64,000 nt of DNA from Plenodomus lindquistii (Eukaryota > Ascomycota > Dothideomycetes > Pleosporales > Leptosphaeriaceae), in assembly GCA_025504975.1 (NCBI GenBank), contig JANUWI010000013.1:434001-498000 (forward strand), read 5' to 3'. The translations under genes and the position numbers were made by a program. Below are positions 10,442 to 22,043 of this stretch, in pieces. Each line of letters starts with the position of its first letter. The stretch's first letter is position 1. The notes under the pieces are model-generated. The model ran no database searches, was not told where the DNA came from, and saw nothing but the letters and a program-made list of their open reading frames with translations.

Positions 10442-13032
10442 TTAGGCAAGCACCTTTTTGTCAGAGCCCAGACCCTTTTGCTCCACCGGCGTCTCACCCA
10501 CAAGACGCATCTCCCTCCACCACCACAATCCCACAATGGCAGCTCCAGGCCCGACCACCACCTGAGCACTCACAAACGCGATACAAGCCGTAAGCGCAAG
10601 CTTGGTAGTGACAAGGCCCTTGAACCTGAGTTCGTACACGGCATAAAGGCCATAGAGCAAACACGAGAGAGCAGCAAACGTAAAGTCCCACTTCAAAAAC
10701 GTAAACATCATTGCCTGACGAGATGTAGGATCCAGCTCCATGTGGTTGTACGTCGGCTCAAGCAGACGAACGAACGATAGGCCAGACTCGTCAGAACCCG
10801 ATGCAACGACAGCGACAAACACCGCGTGGTAGAGCAGCGAAAACGCAAAGGTGGTTTTGTACGCAGCGACCAGATGGGGCACGTCACCGAGCGTGTAAAT
10901 GTCGAAGACTGAACCCTTTCCGCCTTGCGATATTGTCTTGACGAGGACGCTAACGCCCACGACTGCGAATTGCCAGAGCAGAATGAGGTGCTGTTTGACG
11001 TTTGCGGGGAGGATGGGCGCGAACATTAGTAGTGTTGGGAGCACGTAGCCCACGAACACGGCTGGTGCGATGGACCTGGCAACGGCGGCTGGTACATAGC
11101 GACCCACTGTTGCATGGGAGCCGCCCTTTGTCCAGATACGGAGGCAGAAGTTGAGCGGCGCCGTTACGCCAACGGCCACGAAGTTCATAACCACCCCCCA
11201 GATAGCCGGTCTGTCAATGTGTCAGTTGCGTAGCTGCTCCGCTGTTGTTGCGATTGGACTTACCGGGAAACTAGTAGTGAGAAGCGATTCTCATGCCGAC
11301 TGCCCTCGATATACCAGACGAGTAGAATCGGCGTGATGAATAAGAGGAGATACAGAAATTGCAGCGTGTGCCCGACATCAGTCCAGGACACGCCTTCGGA
11401 GAAGATGAGTACAATAGCCTGCAATAAATCATACGACTCCTTGATACCCATAGGGTAAGACGTCGTTGCATTACCCAGTGCGCTACTCATATCCACGTAC
11501 TCGGACGGAACTTCCAGCGTCCTCAGTGCCGTTACAGCGACAGCGACAAAGACACCGTAAGCAATGAACCGTGGAACAGCAGAACTCCAGGGCTTCGCGG
11601 GACGCTCGTCAACGTACAATTCCACGTGCCGCCGTCGTGGCATCGGCAGCATGTCCACACGAGCCGCTCCGCGTACAGAAGAAGCAGTCCTCTCATTCAC
11701 ATCATCTTCCGACAGTCTCGGAACAATGTGATCGGCGATGAACCGCGTAAACATTGTTTCCTTGGCTTGCACGCGCTGCATGTCATGCGAGTCTTTCATG
11801 AGGAATTTGCAGCGGTCTTGGCGGAGGGCGAGGTGTTCTTCGAAGATGGTGTTCAGGTCTGCAGTGGTGAGGGCATTGAGCGAGCCTTTGGATGCGAGGG
11901 CTTTGTGCAGCAGATTTGCGAGGACAGCGCCGTCTTCAATGGCGCTGTTACCGCCGTGACCGGTGAGGGGGTTGTACTGTTCTTGATTCAGTACGCGGTT
12001 CAGTAGAGTGTGGGCATGTGACTTACCTTGTGCGCTGCATCGCCAATGGTGCCAATACGGCCATGGTGCCATCTCGAGAAGACGACCTCTGGGAGTGCTT
12101 GGAGGGTCGAGATCCTTTGGGTCTCGTAGAGTTCGCCGAATGTGAGGTTCTCATTAATCATGTCGTTCGCATGTGCAGCGGCAAGAGCATCTTTGTCGGC
12201 ATCTGTGTACCGTGGTATCTTCTCGTGTAGGCCGTAGACGGGTTGCGGCAGCTTTTCGAACAAAAACCAGTATATGCGATGTTCCGGACCAGTGATGACG
12301 AGATACGAGTAGTTATTACCCTGGTTCTGCTGTGCGTTGTGCTGTGGGAATTTTGAATTTGGCTTGGAGATGCCGAAAATGCACTTGTAGTAAGTTGGCG
12401 GAACTTCGCGATTTTTCAGAGGAAAGGATCCTTCTTGGTCTGCTATCCTCCACATTTCTCGTCTGACAACACTGTGGATGCCGTCGGCGCCGATCACGAT
12501 GTTTCCCTCGATCACGGAGCCATCATCAGTGGTGACGCTGACCTTGTCTGGCTCTTGTTCTACGCGGACTATGCCCTTTTTCGTAAGGACTTTACTCTGA
12601 TCGCGCAGGTTATCGTAAAGAACCTGGATGAGCTGCTGTCGATCTATAAAGATTGTTTCGTAGGCCAGCCTTTAAGAATTAGATCTTGTCGACGTGTACA
12701 TTGGATAGCGGCGCTTTTTACCTGTTCCTCCCATTTTCTGATATGTTTGTATGGTCATGCACAACTGACCCGTCGACAGCATACAGTCTCGAATGTTGGA
12801 AAGCATCTACACCTCCATACAGGGCACCAAGTGCTTCGTGACAGCCTATCTGATCGAGGATGCGAAACCCACTAGGGAGGATGCCAATGCTAGCTCCCAC
12901 GTCCGGTGCGATGTTTTTGTACTTTTCGAGGACCAGAAAGTCGATGCCGATCTTTTGGAGGATGTTGGCGAGCGTAAGTCCAGCGACACTCCCACCTGCT
13001 ATCAGGATTCGCGGTTGCTTAGGTGGTGCCAT
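10442..13032 (-). CDS. FAD-dependent monooxygenase fused to a polytopic membrane domain
   Basis: Four exons: 13032-12722, 12669-12027, 11976-11264 and 11210-10442, giving 811 residues; introns are 50-53 nt. Residues 1 to about 400 form a PaxM-like FAD monooxygenase. They carry the dinucleotide-binding motif RILIAGGSVAGLTLANIL, the middle motif IVIGADGIHSVVR, and IGTIGDAAHK joined by splicing to YNPLTGHGGNSAIEDG. Residues from about 480 to the end contain roughly eight hydrophobic helices, including ITPILLVWYIEGSRHENR followed by VGVTAPLNFCL. That pattern resembles fungal membrane-bound terpene cyclases of the AscI type, but this is from memory and unproven. If so, one chain would epoxidise a prenyl chain and then cyclise it. 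The tail (EQKGLGSDKK) is hydrophilic. A TATA element sits about 60 bp upstream of the ATG. No prenyltransferase is seen nearby. Confidence 0.82.
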
Positions 13033-13090
13033 GGGTTTTGTCGGTTGGGCGATAAGCAAGACTCATCCACGACCTAAGACTCATGGGTCA

Positions 13091-13098
13091 TATATATA
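13091..13098 (-). promoter_or_regulatory. TATA box of the fused FAD monooxygenase gene
   Basis: A clean TATATATA run on the minus strand lies about 60 bp upstream of the ATG at 13032. It supports that start over the upstream in-frame TTG codon. Confidence 0.5.
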
Positions 13099-13411
13099 CT
13101 TGCACATCGCTCTGTCCGCGCGAGTCCTTTCCAATCGTACTCATCATGTGGGCCTGCACATTTTTGACTCGGCCCTACTATGTATGCAACAGGGTATGCA
13201 GGAACTTGAAAACACCGAACAACATCTTCCAACGTCGTAGCGCAAGAGCATACCTGTTCCAAGCCTAGGATTGGCCTGTCCGGATGCGACAAAGATCCGC
13301 TGCCGTTTTGATAGCCCAAGGCTAGCTAGCCTTGCACGATTTGTATAGATTGTGGGCTTCTGAAGCCTATGTGGACCGAGCGAAGCCTGCCTTGAGTGGG
13401 TCATTTTCACA

Positions 13412-13589
13412 CGTACAGGGTGTAGACACATCGGATTGGACCCTTGCTACTTTCCGTATTATACCGAAGAAGAGCGTACCAATAGTGAATAGCGATCTGC
13501 GCATTTCTGATACACCAATGGCTCGGCCTCTCCTCGATATAATACGGGAACTAGCAAGGGTTCAATCCGATGTGTCCAGATACTGTAAG
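13412..13589. repeat. Long imperfect palindrome (MITE- or hairpin-like)
   Basis: The stretch 13425-13463 is the reverse complement of 13538-13576 with about 36 of 39 positions matching. Similarity continues inwards with transitions and a one-base gap almost to the centre near 13500, and weakly outwards to about 13412 and 13589. The unit is therefore close to a 150-178-bp fold-back with almost no loop. The open frame running through it on the plus strand is probably incidental. It could be a miniature inverted-repeat element or a small-RNA hairpin. Confidence 0.7.
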
Positions 13590-14680
13590 ATGCATCCAAG
13601 GTTAGTGCGACGTGCGAAGCGCATGCGAGGTATCAATCACGCATCGCTGTAAGATAGCTATAGGCGTCTCTGCCCTGTTCAGTACACGTACGCAATCTTC
13701 TTTTGATGCTTGCTTAGCAAAGACGCAGGAGCAGATGCCACACTCACAGTGCAGAATTGTCAAGGCACAACATTTCGCATCACAATGCGAGTGGTCCTTG
13801 GCCAATCGTATCCCGCACGCAGCGAGACATCGCCGTTGTAATCATCACGCGGATTTGCATCAAGGCTATCCATAATGTAGCGCAGTCGAAAGCTGCCTGA
13901 TATCGCTGTCCAAATCGGGTTCTATGACTGCAGGAATCCGGTATAATTCGCAGGAAGTGCCCTGGGAAAGGCCCGTCAGGCCCACCAAAAAGTCGTTACG
14001 TTTGAGCTGCAATGGGCCCACTTTTCCCAACAGCAATCGCGCCGCGATCTATCCTCCGGTACCCGCCAGCGCCACAGAAACCGTTGCGTATCAGGTCAAT
14101 CTGCATTTCTGCCCACCTTTCTAAAAAGCGCGCCCACTCATCGGCACTGCACGAGACCGCATTGATAAGTCCCGTACTGATTTCGGCAGTCATCGTCGTG
14201 AAGGCTCATTGCTACAAGCTGACACGATCATTGGACCAAAAGAGAGCAGCCATCATATAAAAGCCACATGAATAGCAGTATCATGGCCGTTGACGACAAT
14301 ATGAGAGTGTACAATGATGACATAGGCGCCTAATTCATGGGATAGAGCAGAAGACAGAGAAAATATTGGGGACCAGGAAGACTATTCCATCGGACCAGTA
14401 TATCCTCGAGAGCATATAGATAGCCGTGGCGAAGTCAAGTCGAATATTGAGGATCCCGTTTGTTGTTTCATCGACGGTTGCAGTCATAATCCACATCAAT
14501 GATTATAGGACCGCAGGCAACAAGTGACGCTGAGATTGTCTCGGCTCCAGGAATGGATCTGCCATGGAAATCATTCCTCACACCGGCGCTCTTCAGATTC
14601 AATGAGGATTTCTTCTTTGAAGTACCAAGAAATGTCTATTATATTTGCATCAGCTACAAGATCTGAAAGGGAAAGGGTGC
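13590..14680. other. Intergenic, no gene recognised
   Basis: Short overlapping frames on both strands only. No family resemblance was found apart from the palindrome to its left. Confidence 0.45.
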
Positions 14681-15229
14681 TCAGAGGGTACCTGCTCTGA
14701 GACCCCAGAGTCCAAGCATGGTTTCAATGCTCTTCCTCGTGGCCTTCCTTGCATCGTCTCTGTTCGTGCCGTTCCTGAGCAAGGTGTCGTATTTGGTGTG
14801 TTTGTGTCGCAAATGGGCAATGACTGCAAGGAGGACTTTCTTAGATAGTGGAATCAGACTTGTCCTACCAACTCTTCCTGAAGATTTTTTGAAGCCGTGC
14901 TTCAGAACTTGCATTCGTTCAGCCTCGGGGATGTTTGGGAATTGATTTCGCATCTCCGCATCCGCCCTGGCGATGTCGATAGCGTCACGCTTTGCGACAG
15001 CATCTCGACGTGAAGGGAGTGTTTCTTTAGCTTTTGAATGGACTTGTTGCAGGAGGAATGAAGGAACCCGAATTCCGACTTGTTTCTTCTTGTCAACAAC
15101 AACGTAAAGCTTCTTCCCTGCTTCGTGAGTAAGCTTTCGGCAGTGCAGAGTCTTGTAGCAATTTCCTTTGGGCAAGAAACCATAGCCCTTAGGCATGAGT
15201 GTACTGGAGGATACCGTGATCTCCTGCAT
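14681..15229 (-). CDS. DUF2293-domain protein
   Basis: A 182-residue basic protein from a single open frame. It contains the DUF2293-type core: MPKGYGFLPKGNCYKTLHC near residue 12, a Cys/His-containing segment (HCRKLTHEAGKKLYVVVDKK), then FPNIPEAERMQVLKHGFKK and the helical VLLAVIAHLRHKHTKYDTLL. The function of the family is unknown; the high Lys/Arg content suggests nucleic-acid contact, but that is inference. The ATG at 15229 is preceded by a possible acceptor (TTACAG), so an upstream exon cannot be excluded. Fungal relatives vary in length. Confidence 0.75.
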   Translation of the reverse strand: MQEITVSSSTLMPKGYGFLPKGNCYKTLHCRKLTHEAGKKLYVVVDKKKQVGIRVPSFLLQQVHSKAKETLPSRRDAVAKRDAIDIARADAEMRNQFPNIPEAERMQVLKHGFKKSSGRVGRTSLIPLSKKVLLAVIAHLRHKHTKYDTLLRNGTNRDDARKATRKSIETMLGLWGLRAGTL

Positions 15230-15873
15230 GACTGTAAGATTAAGCCGTAGACAATTGTTGGGTTGTGAATAAGTGAGGTTCTTGGAAGGACGCCGAGAAG
15301 CGTTTCCACGAGTTATGCCATGAGCAAAGCGAACACAATGCTGGTTGGCTCAATAAGAGCTTTGTTCCATGGTCGGCTATCGCAAAGAAGTGGTTCGCAC
15401 AAAGAAGTTGTTTCGTTATGTTGTCATTCAAAGGCTATGCCGGGGATCGCGCGACAACTTCGGGAACGCGACTCGCGCTAGCCGAAACGGGAGCATATCA
15501 CGTGGTCGCGCGCCGCGCTCGCGTCAACTTCCCTTCTTCTATCGTCTCCAAAGGCCAATGATTGCTCTCAACGATTGCCTTTTCCTCGACTTATCTTTGA
15601 TCTTTGGAGTACCATAGACGACTTCAAAGCACGCTGAGGCGCCATGAAGTCCCTCGCGCGAATATTGTCGGAACGCCGGCAACGCAAGGGCTTACTTTGG
15701 TACTGTGGACGTGCGCGCTGATGCTTGCCCGACTCCACACTGTCCGCATCAGGTCGTGCCATGACGCCTCAGTGCTGCGTGCATATAGCACAGCCACAGC
15801 CCCACTCGCGATGAGAACAGAGTGCCCGCAGCGTCCCCAGATCATCCCTCAAGTTCCAGAACATTGCTTGGCC
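15230..15873. other. Divergent promoter region between the DUF2293 and anoctamin genes
   Basis: A TATA-like CATATAG lies near 15783, about 90 bp upstream of the anoctamin start. The open plus-strand frame from 15604 is continuous with the anoctamin first exon, so a longer N-terminus starting at ATG 15811 is possible. Confidence 0.45.
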
Positions 15874-18184
15874 ATGCATATCGCCCCCTTACGGAGAGCG
15901 GACACTACTCTCAGTGACGACAATGAGCTCGCCAACATCACGTACAATGACAAGTATGTCGTCGTCTACGATTATAGCAAACTCGGTCAGTGATTGTGTG
16001 AGGGTACGTGGCATGGGAGCTGCTCACAGATACTAGAGTACGATGTTGCGACTACTGAGTGTTCCGCACTACTAAAGCACCTCGAAGGTGCTGGCTTGAA
16101 CACCGAGGTGCGCGCTGGCTATGACCAGACACTCCTGATCTTCGTTCAGGCGCCACGAGAACTGTTAGGCAATACAGTGTACAAGGCACGGTATGTTCTC
16201 GTCAGATCCTAAAGGATTGACACTCTCGCATGCTAATGATATAAAGCGTCAAAGATTGGCTCTACGGCATAATCAAAAACCACCCTGGCGGCACCGCTAC
16301 CAGTAGCGTTCCTGCTCATTTCGAAGCCGAAGACTTGCTTTCAGTGTATCACTTGGTCAACTGGAGCAAGGAATTAGGTGGTGCAGGGATTACGCCAGAG
16401 TTCGGCCAGTGGAAGAACGTCACAGCAATCTTCCCTCTTCACAATAACCCAGCCAATCGCGCACTGCTCTCTCATCTGAGCACAAAAGTCTTCCTGGATG
16501 TTGAAGATCTCGATCGGATCCGCGATCTGTTTGGGGCGAAAATCGCTTTTTACTTTGCTTTCGTGCAGACATACTTTCGGAGTCTGGCATTCCCATGTGT
16601 GGCTGGAATCTTTGCTTGGGCGTTCCTTCCAAAGTATTCCTTGTTCTTCGCTCTCGTAATCGGAGTCTGGTGCACGGTCTTCCTGGAGTATTGGAAGATC
16701 AAGCAGACGGACTTATCCATTCGCTGGCAAGTCCGTGGTGTGGGCGATTTGAAGGTGAACCGTCCACAATTCATCTATGAGACAAAGACTGTCGACTGGG
16801 CTGGCAGAGTGCGACATCACTTCCCCAAGTGGAAGAGGATCGTAAGACAGCTCGTAGTGGTCCCTTTTGTGCTCATCAGTACGCTTTTTCTTGGATTTCT
16901 CATTGCCATTGTCTTTGCCATCGAAACGTACATCAGCGAAGCGTATGACGGACCACACAAGTTCTACATGGTGGGCTTCAGTACGACCCTGTCCTGGCCT
17001 CAACCCCGGCTGACATTTGGCAGGAGTACTTTCCCACCATCTTACTCGCCTTCTTCTTACCTTACGCTACCAACTTCCTGGAGGATATTGCCACCGCAAT
17101 GACGGAGTTCGAGAACCACAGAACGGCCGATCAACACGAAATGTCCTTAACGCAAAAGATCTTCGTACTCAATGGTATCACCAATTATCTGCCAATACTG
17201 CTCACCGCATTCGTTTACGTTCCATTGGGCAGCACAGTCATCCCACTGCTGGAGGGCATGATCGACGCGTTCTTGGGCGGGCAACAGCGGGGCTCAATCG
17301 AGTTCCAAGCGGATCCGGATCGCCTTCGTAACGAAGTTATCACGCTGACTCTTACTGGGCAAATCTCAGGCGCTCTCGAAGAACTTGCGCTGCCATGGGT
17401 CAAGACACAGATCAAGCAATGGTGGCGCGATCGTCAGGCTGTCTCCACGACGGATCTATACGAAGACGACCCTGGAGAGGCTCGCTTTCTGAGACGCGCA
17501 CGAAGACAAGCTCTGCGACCACCCTACAACGTTCAAGATGACATAGCCGAGATGGTGATACAATTTGGCTACCTTGCCCTCTTCAGTCCAGTTTGGCCAC
17601 TCGTTCCCATCGGTTTTCTGGTCAATAACTGGTTCGAGCTGCGGTCTGACTTCCTCAAGATCTGCTTAGAACATCAACGGCCCGCGCCTACACGAAGCGA
17701 TGGTATCGGACCGTGGGTTTCAAGCTTGGAAATGCTCACGTGGCTAGGGAGTATCACCAGTGCAGCCATTGTACATCTGTTTGGGCAAAAACAATACTGG
17801 AGGGAACATCTGGGCTTGAGCACCTGGTCCAGTCTCCCGATCACGATCCTCATCTCGGAGCACATATTCATGGGCTTCCGAGTTGCAGTCAGATTCGTGC
17901 TTTCAAAGCTAGGTTCTGAGCAGATCAGGAAGGAGAGGGCTGAGCGCTATGCGAAGCGCAAGAAGTATCTTGACGAATTGGAAGCGAGCAACAGGAAAGT
18001 GGATCATCTCGGTGTTATAGAACGAGAACGTCGAAAGAGCATCCGAATCATTGCTGCCGATTTCTTTTGGATGAAGCAAGCGGACCCTGGCGCAAGCGCC
18101 CGTGCAAGCAACGACATCATCAAGGCGGCGAAGCGGGCACAAGATGAGAAGACAGTCACAGGAAGGAACACTAAGCTCGATTGA
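15874..18184 (+). CDS. TMEM16/anoctamin family protein (Ist2-like scramblase/channel)
   Basis: Four exons: 15874-15985, 16037-16190, 16247-16970 and 17024-18184, giving 716 residues, close to the size of characterised fungal TMEM16 proteins. The last intron (16971-17023, GTGGGC..TTGGCAG) was found because the frame before it stops and the next resumes one frame over. Splicing gives HKFYM|EYFPTILLAFFLPY, matching the family. Features are a cytosolic N-terminal domain, about ten hydrophobic segments, the conserved core QFGYLALFSPVWPLVPIGFL and acidic NNWFELRSDFLK in the predicted Ca2+-binding helices. A charged C-terminal coiled-coil-like tail (ERAERYAKRKKYLDELEAS) ends the protein. Fungal members work as Ca2+-dependent lipid scramblases or ER-plasma membrane tethers. 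An alternative start is ATG 15811. Confidence 0.87.
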
Positions 18185-18315
18185 TCACCACCGGTATAAT
18201 GGCAAAGCAAGTTTTTCATCGAAATTTTCGATCGATCAATTGTATAGACAGCTTATCGCAATCTTGAAACTATCTACAAGAATCCTTCCGTACTTTCGCC
18301 CATCGTAATGCCTAC

Positions 18316-19472
18316 TTATGCCAGAGCTGCCAAAACCGTATCATACGCAGCCTTGGCCCTGAAGCTGCTGTCAAACAACAAAGGATTACCCTGGGGTCTC
18401 CAAGAATCGCTGTCCCGGACACCCCAAACGGTGATACCGACACAATTGGCCTGATTCAAGCAAGCCTTAACAACATTCGTCCAGTCGGCAGCCTGCGCAT
18501 TCTGAATATCAACCTCAGTCAATGCGCACTCGGATGCAGCACCGCAGAGCGCGGCCATGGCAGCAGGCGCATTGGCACCCTGACCAGACGTCAAGTGACC
18601 CTGCGAGCCGACACCGTCGATGGGGATGCCTTGGGAGATCCAGTTCTTGACGTTTCTGACCATGGCCTGGGTCTTTGCGTACGATGCGGTGTCGAGGCTA
18701 GTTTTCGTAAGCGTTATAACTGCCTCTTGGAGACGTGTGCATACTTGTAGTCGTTGATGTACAACTTTGCGTCTGGATCAGCCTTGCGTGCCGCCTCAAA
18801 GGCAATGCGAACGAAGGACTCGCCGAGAACATTGTAGAAGACGCTGGAGCGAAAATTGCCGTTCTCTTTAACGTTTTATTAGCTCATCGTCGCTACAATA
18901 GAAGGCTGTCCCCACGATACATACCTTCGAACATTTCATTGATGACGTCCCAAGCGTAAATCTGACCCTTATAGCGTGTCATCAACGTAGTGATGTGATT
19001 CTGCATCACCGTAGTCAAAGTAGCCTTGTCCCTAATCGAAGACACCCACCCAGGAAGCTGAGAGTGCCAAACAGTAGTGTGTCCACGGATCAACTTCTTA
19101 TTGTCGGTAGCAAACTTGAGCGTCTGATCCGCTTGACCGAAGTTGAAATTGCCGCGTGAAGACTCGGTAGCATCCCACTTCAAACTGTACGATGTCAGCT
19201 GCTACCCTTCCGACGTCAGTCACCCATGCAACGGCTTACCTGTTTTCAGGAGTAATAGCGCCAAAGTTGGCCTTTATGATGGCGGCGTTGGAACCAGAGT
19301 TTAAACGACCAGGGTCAGTACAGGTCCCAAAATACTTTCTTCCCTTCTTGACCATGGCATCGTGAATGCTTTGTGCAGCCTGGCGCTCGTCGAGCACAGG
19401 CTCTGGGCTATTGAATGGCGCAGCGGAGACGAGCGCGCTGCCAAAAACAAGAGCAGTGAGGGAGAGCTTCAT
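18316..19472 (-). CDS. Secreted GH10 endo-1,4-beta-xylanase
   Basis: Four exons: 19472-19240, 19184-18925, 18865-18745 and 18697-18316, giving 331 residues; introns are 47-59 nt. The signal peptide (MKLSLTALVFGSALVSA) is followed by a short pro-like segment ending DERQ. Family landmarks are PENSLKWDATE, GHTTVWHSQLP and WDVINEMFE, which carries the acid/base Glu. GVGSQGHL and ALTEVDI follow; the latter holds the nucleophile Glu. The C-terminal ITVWGVRDSDSW is also conserved. No carbohydrate-binding module is present. The upstream in-frame TTG at 19487 is not the start; ATG 19472 gives a clean signal peptide. It cleaves internal xylan bonds outside the cell. The TATA element and a (TCA)n tract upstream are listed separately. 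Confidence 0.92.
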
Positions 19473-19521
19473 GGCGGGGTTTGGCAATCGGATGGGGAAC
19501 AGACTGTGATAGATATCACTC

Positions 19522-19527
19522 CTTATA
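19522..19527 (-). promoter_or_regulatory. TATA-like box of the xylanase gene
   Basis: TATAAG on the minus strand lies about 50 bp upstream of the xylanase ATG. No XlnR-type GGCTAA site was noticed in the next several hundred bases by eye. Confidence 0.4.
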
Positions 19528-19553
19528 CGTGGAGTAAGCTTCTTATACGAGTC

Positions 19554-19582
19554 TCATCATCATCATCATCATCATCATCATC
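19554..19582. repeat. (TCA)n microsatellite in the xylanase promoter
   Basis: About ten uninterrupted TCA units lie just upstream of the TATA-like element of the xylanase gene. Length variation here could change promoter spacing. Confidence 0.85.
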
Positions 19583-20464
19583 GTATCGACATATTGGAGC
19601 AAACGATGTAATGTATCTCCACATACAATCTCGGTCAGGATCCGCACTACCCCAGCCCTGCTCCGAGGTGTTTCCCTGGATTGGGTGAAGTCGAAGGAGT
19701 TTTTATTAGTCGCCACGGCACCAGCATATTCGATGCCTGTCCACAGACATCGCACTTGGCATTGGGACCAGCATACAGTAATCTAGATGAAGCTTCCGGT
19801 GGCTTCTTCTTGTACAGCTTGGCAACGATGGGGGTAAAAGGTACGGTTAAAAGGCAAGTACATAACAGCCGAACCCTGCCAAGTCAGGTGCAGATGCACT
19901 CCACATTGGTGCTAATTGTTTGATATTAAAACGTACTTGCCGAAATCAATGTCACGCAGCAGTAGCGCTGGCGGGAAAGGAGATATACGGATATCAGCGT
20001 TTGTTCCAGGACCTTAGTGCAAGTTAGGTGGAGTACACGTCGCATTTTGAGTGAGCAGTGTCCTAGTAGTCGCTCACGAATTTGATGACGACCAAGGTGA
20101 AAGCAATATCAGCAAGCTCTCGAAGGTCCAAAGGCTCGGAACGTTCTGAAGACATGAACTCTTTTCACCAGCAATTGCACAGATTAAGCTGGCGGTGCTG
20201 TGCTCGGTAAGCAGGAGCGTTCTTCAATCACATTCGTACCGTGACCTGTAATGGAATTAATGTGTACAGACAGAAACACATTCACTTCACAATTGAAGGT
20301 TGAAATCGTCATTGTAGTGTGAAATTCATAAGTGATATACTATGGCTGTCGCTATGCTCAAATGCCCTAAAGAGGCTAAAAGGTCGTGGTATCATCTATG
20401 TTCATTAGTACTGGATACAGGACCAGCGTGTGACACTGAGAAACGTACCTCGTTGTGTCGCCAA
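19583..20464. other. Intergenic, no gene recognised
   Basis: Lies between the 5' end of the xylanase gene and the 3' end of the small secreted protein gene. Only short frames without family features are present. Confidence 0.45.
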
Positions 20465-20662
20465 TCAGCCGGTGCTGCATGTGCAGCCCTTCCTCAATGC
20501 TGGGTCGGTGGAAGGCCACGGAACACACAGAGACTGGCATTTGAGACCCTTGACACCGCAGTTGTCTTTGGAGCAAGGGCCGGAGTAGCCTTGTGGGAGT
20601 GGGTCTGGCATTGCTACTGCGATGCTCGCAAATAGTGCTGCGGCGATGATGGAGAAGCGCAT
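20465..20662 (-). CDS. Small cysteine-rich secreted protein (effector candidate)
   Basis: A 65-residue protein starting at ATG 20662. The first 18-20 residues (MRFSIIAAALFASIAVA) form a clear signal peptide. The mature part holds six cysteines: PCSKDNCG, KCQSLC and GCTC. These could form three disulfides. It ends GCTCSTG. No enzyme motif is present. Small, secreted and Cys-rich proteins of this type often act outside fungal cells as effectors or antimicrobial peptides; the role here is inference. The frame is open upstream to 20824, but the residues there look non-coding, so the signal-peptide ATG is preferred. Confidence 0.65.
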   Translation of the reverse strand: MRFSIIAAALFASIAVAMPDPLPQGYSGPCSKDNCGVKGLKCQSLCVPWPSTDPALRKGCTCSTG

Positions 20663-22043
20663 GATGACGGTGGTTGTATGTGAAGAAGGGTGCAGGACTT
20701 TTGTTTGTCCTGGATTCTGGAGTGCTGGGAGCTTCGAGAGCAGGTGATGATTGATGAATGGGTGTGGTCGGATTGATGTTGAACACAAGTTATCAAGGTC
20801 GTGCAAATCTGTCGACACTGACAATGATCTTGCGGTTCGAGCTTAGTTTGAATGAAGAGTAGAGTACAGCAAGATGATGAGAGTTATTTGTGATATAGTA
20901 GGTGATTTGGGAGTCGGGACAGGAGGTCTTATACATAAATTCGGATAGGGAGTGCGTGACGTTGGTTGCCCTGCTTGCTCCCTCCCGAAGCAGTAGTGAC
21001 TTGGCAATTTGATCGCCCGTCAACAAGCAACATCCAGGTTGTCGTCGCATACACCAAGACTTAACAAGACTCGAAGGGCCGAATCATTTACTTGACTCTT
21101 TGAGTCGTTGCTTCGCCTCTGTTTGACACATCGTTGCAGGGTGGGTGAGGGGGGGGCGTACGTAGGCATGTACGACTGCGGATCGTACATTGCCTTCAAC
21201 ACTGATGTTTGTTTGGATACCAGGAGATCAGGTCAAACACTGCGGCTCTCTGTTGCAAAACGCCCCACTTTGTTGTTGTTGCACTGAGGTCGCAGCGTGG
21301 CCTTCCGCTCCCCGCCATGGACCTTGGCTCCTTGGCCCCGCGCAGAGCTGTATGCAAATCGAAGTTCTCTTCAAGGTTTGTCAGAGCCTTGCGCTGATCC
21401 TGGGATCCCGCCCAATTCCGCACGACTCGAGAGATAGCAAAGCAAACAGGGTCGCAGTGAGGCTCTGCTGCCAGTGACGTATACTGGTTACGCCCCCAAA
21501 CGAGTTCTGTACAACGCCCACAGCGCCAAGATTATGCATTGGATGCAAGGCACTGTGAAGCATTCTGGCACGACGTAGGTGGTGCACTCTACACGGGAGG
21601 TCGAGCTCCTGTATGCAGCAGCGAGAAGGCTCTATCCGTGTGGGTGCCTGTTTAGGATACATGAAGCCAGTGCTACTCAATAAGGCAATGGAACAGAGAC
21701 TAGACAAGATGTAGATCTCACTGCAGAGATCGTCGCTCAAGGATGGCTCAGGAGTGGTTACGCGTGCAATTGTGGACATGCTTTGCTTTTTTTACGCTGC
21801 CGAGAAGCTTGATGCGTAATCTGCGTCAAAGGGGACAAGTTTCCATGTTTACAAATTATTGATCGAGTCTTGCGCGGGGAACTGGTTTCGCCGACGACGG
21901 GGGGAAGGATGGTTGGCTGAGGGTTGCCGATCGCCGTAGCCGGGCGGGTATCTTATCGCCGGGATGTACACGTAAACTCCGTGCCACGAACTTCAGGCGT
22001 CAGCACGCTTGCCCACGTCAACAATCACAAACAACAACTCAAG
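20663..22043. other. Intergenic, one weak minus-strand frame
   Basis: A minus-strand ATG frame (21779-21381, 132 codons, beginning MSTIARVTTPEPSLSDDL) has a plausible start but no family resemblance and may be chance. Its right part is probably the promoter of the gene at 22044. Confidence 0.4.

Noticed and set aside
13332..13652. 106-codon plus-strand frame
   Set aside because: It lies across the palindrome and is probably incidental to it.
16971..17023. Apparent frameshift in the anoctamin gene
   Set aside because: It is explained by a 53-nt GT..AG intron that restores the conserved sequence; no frameshift is needed.
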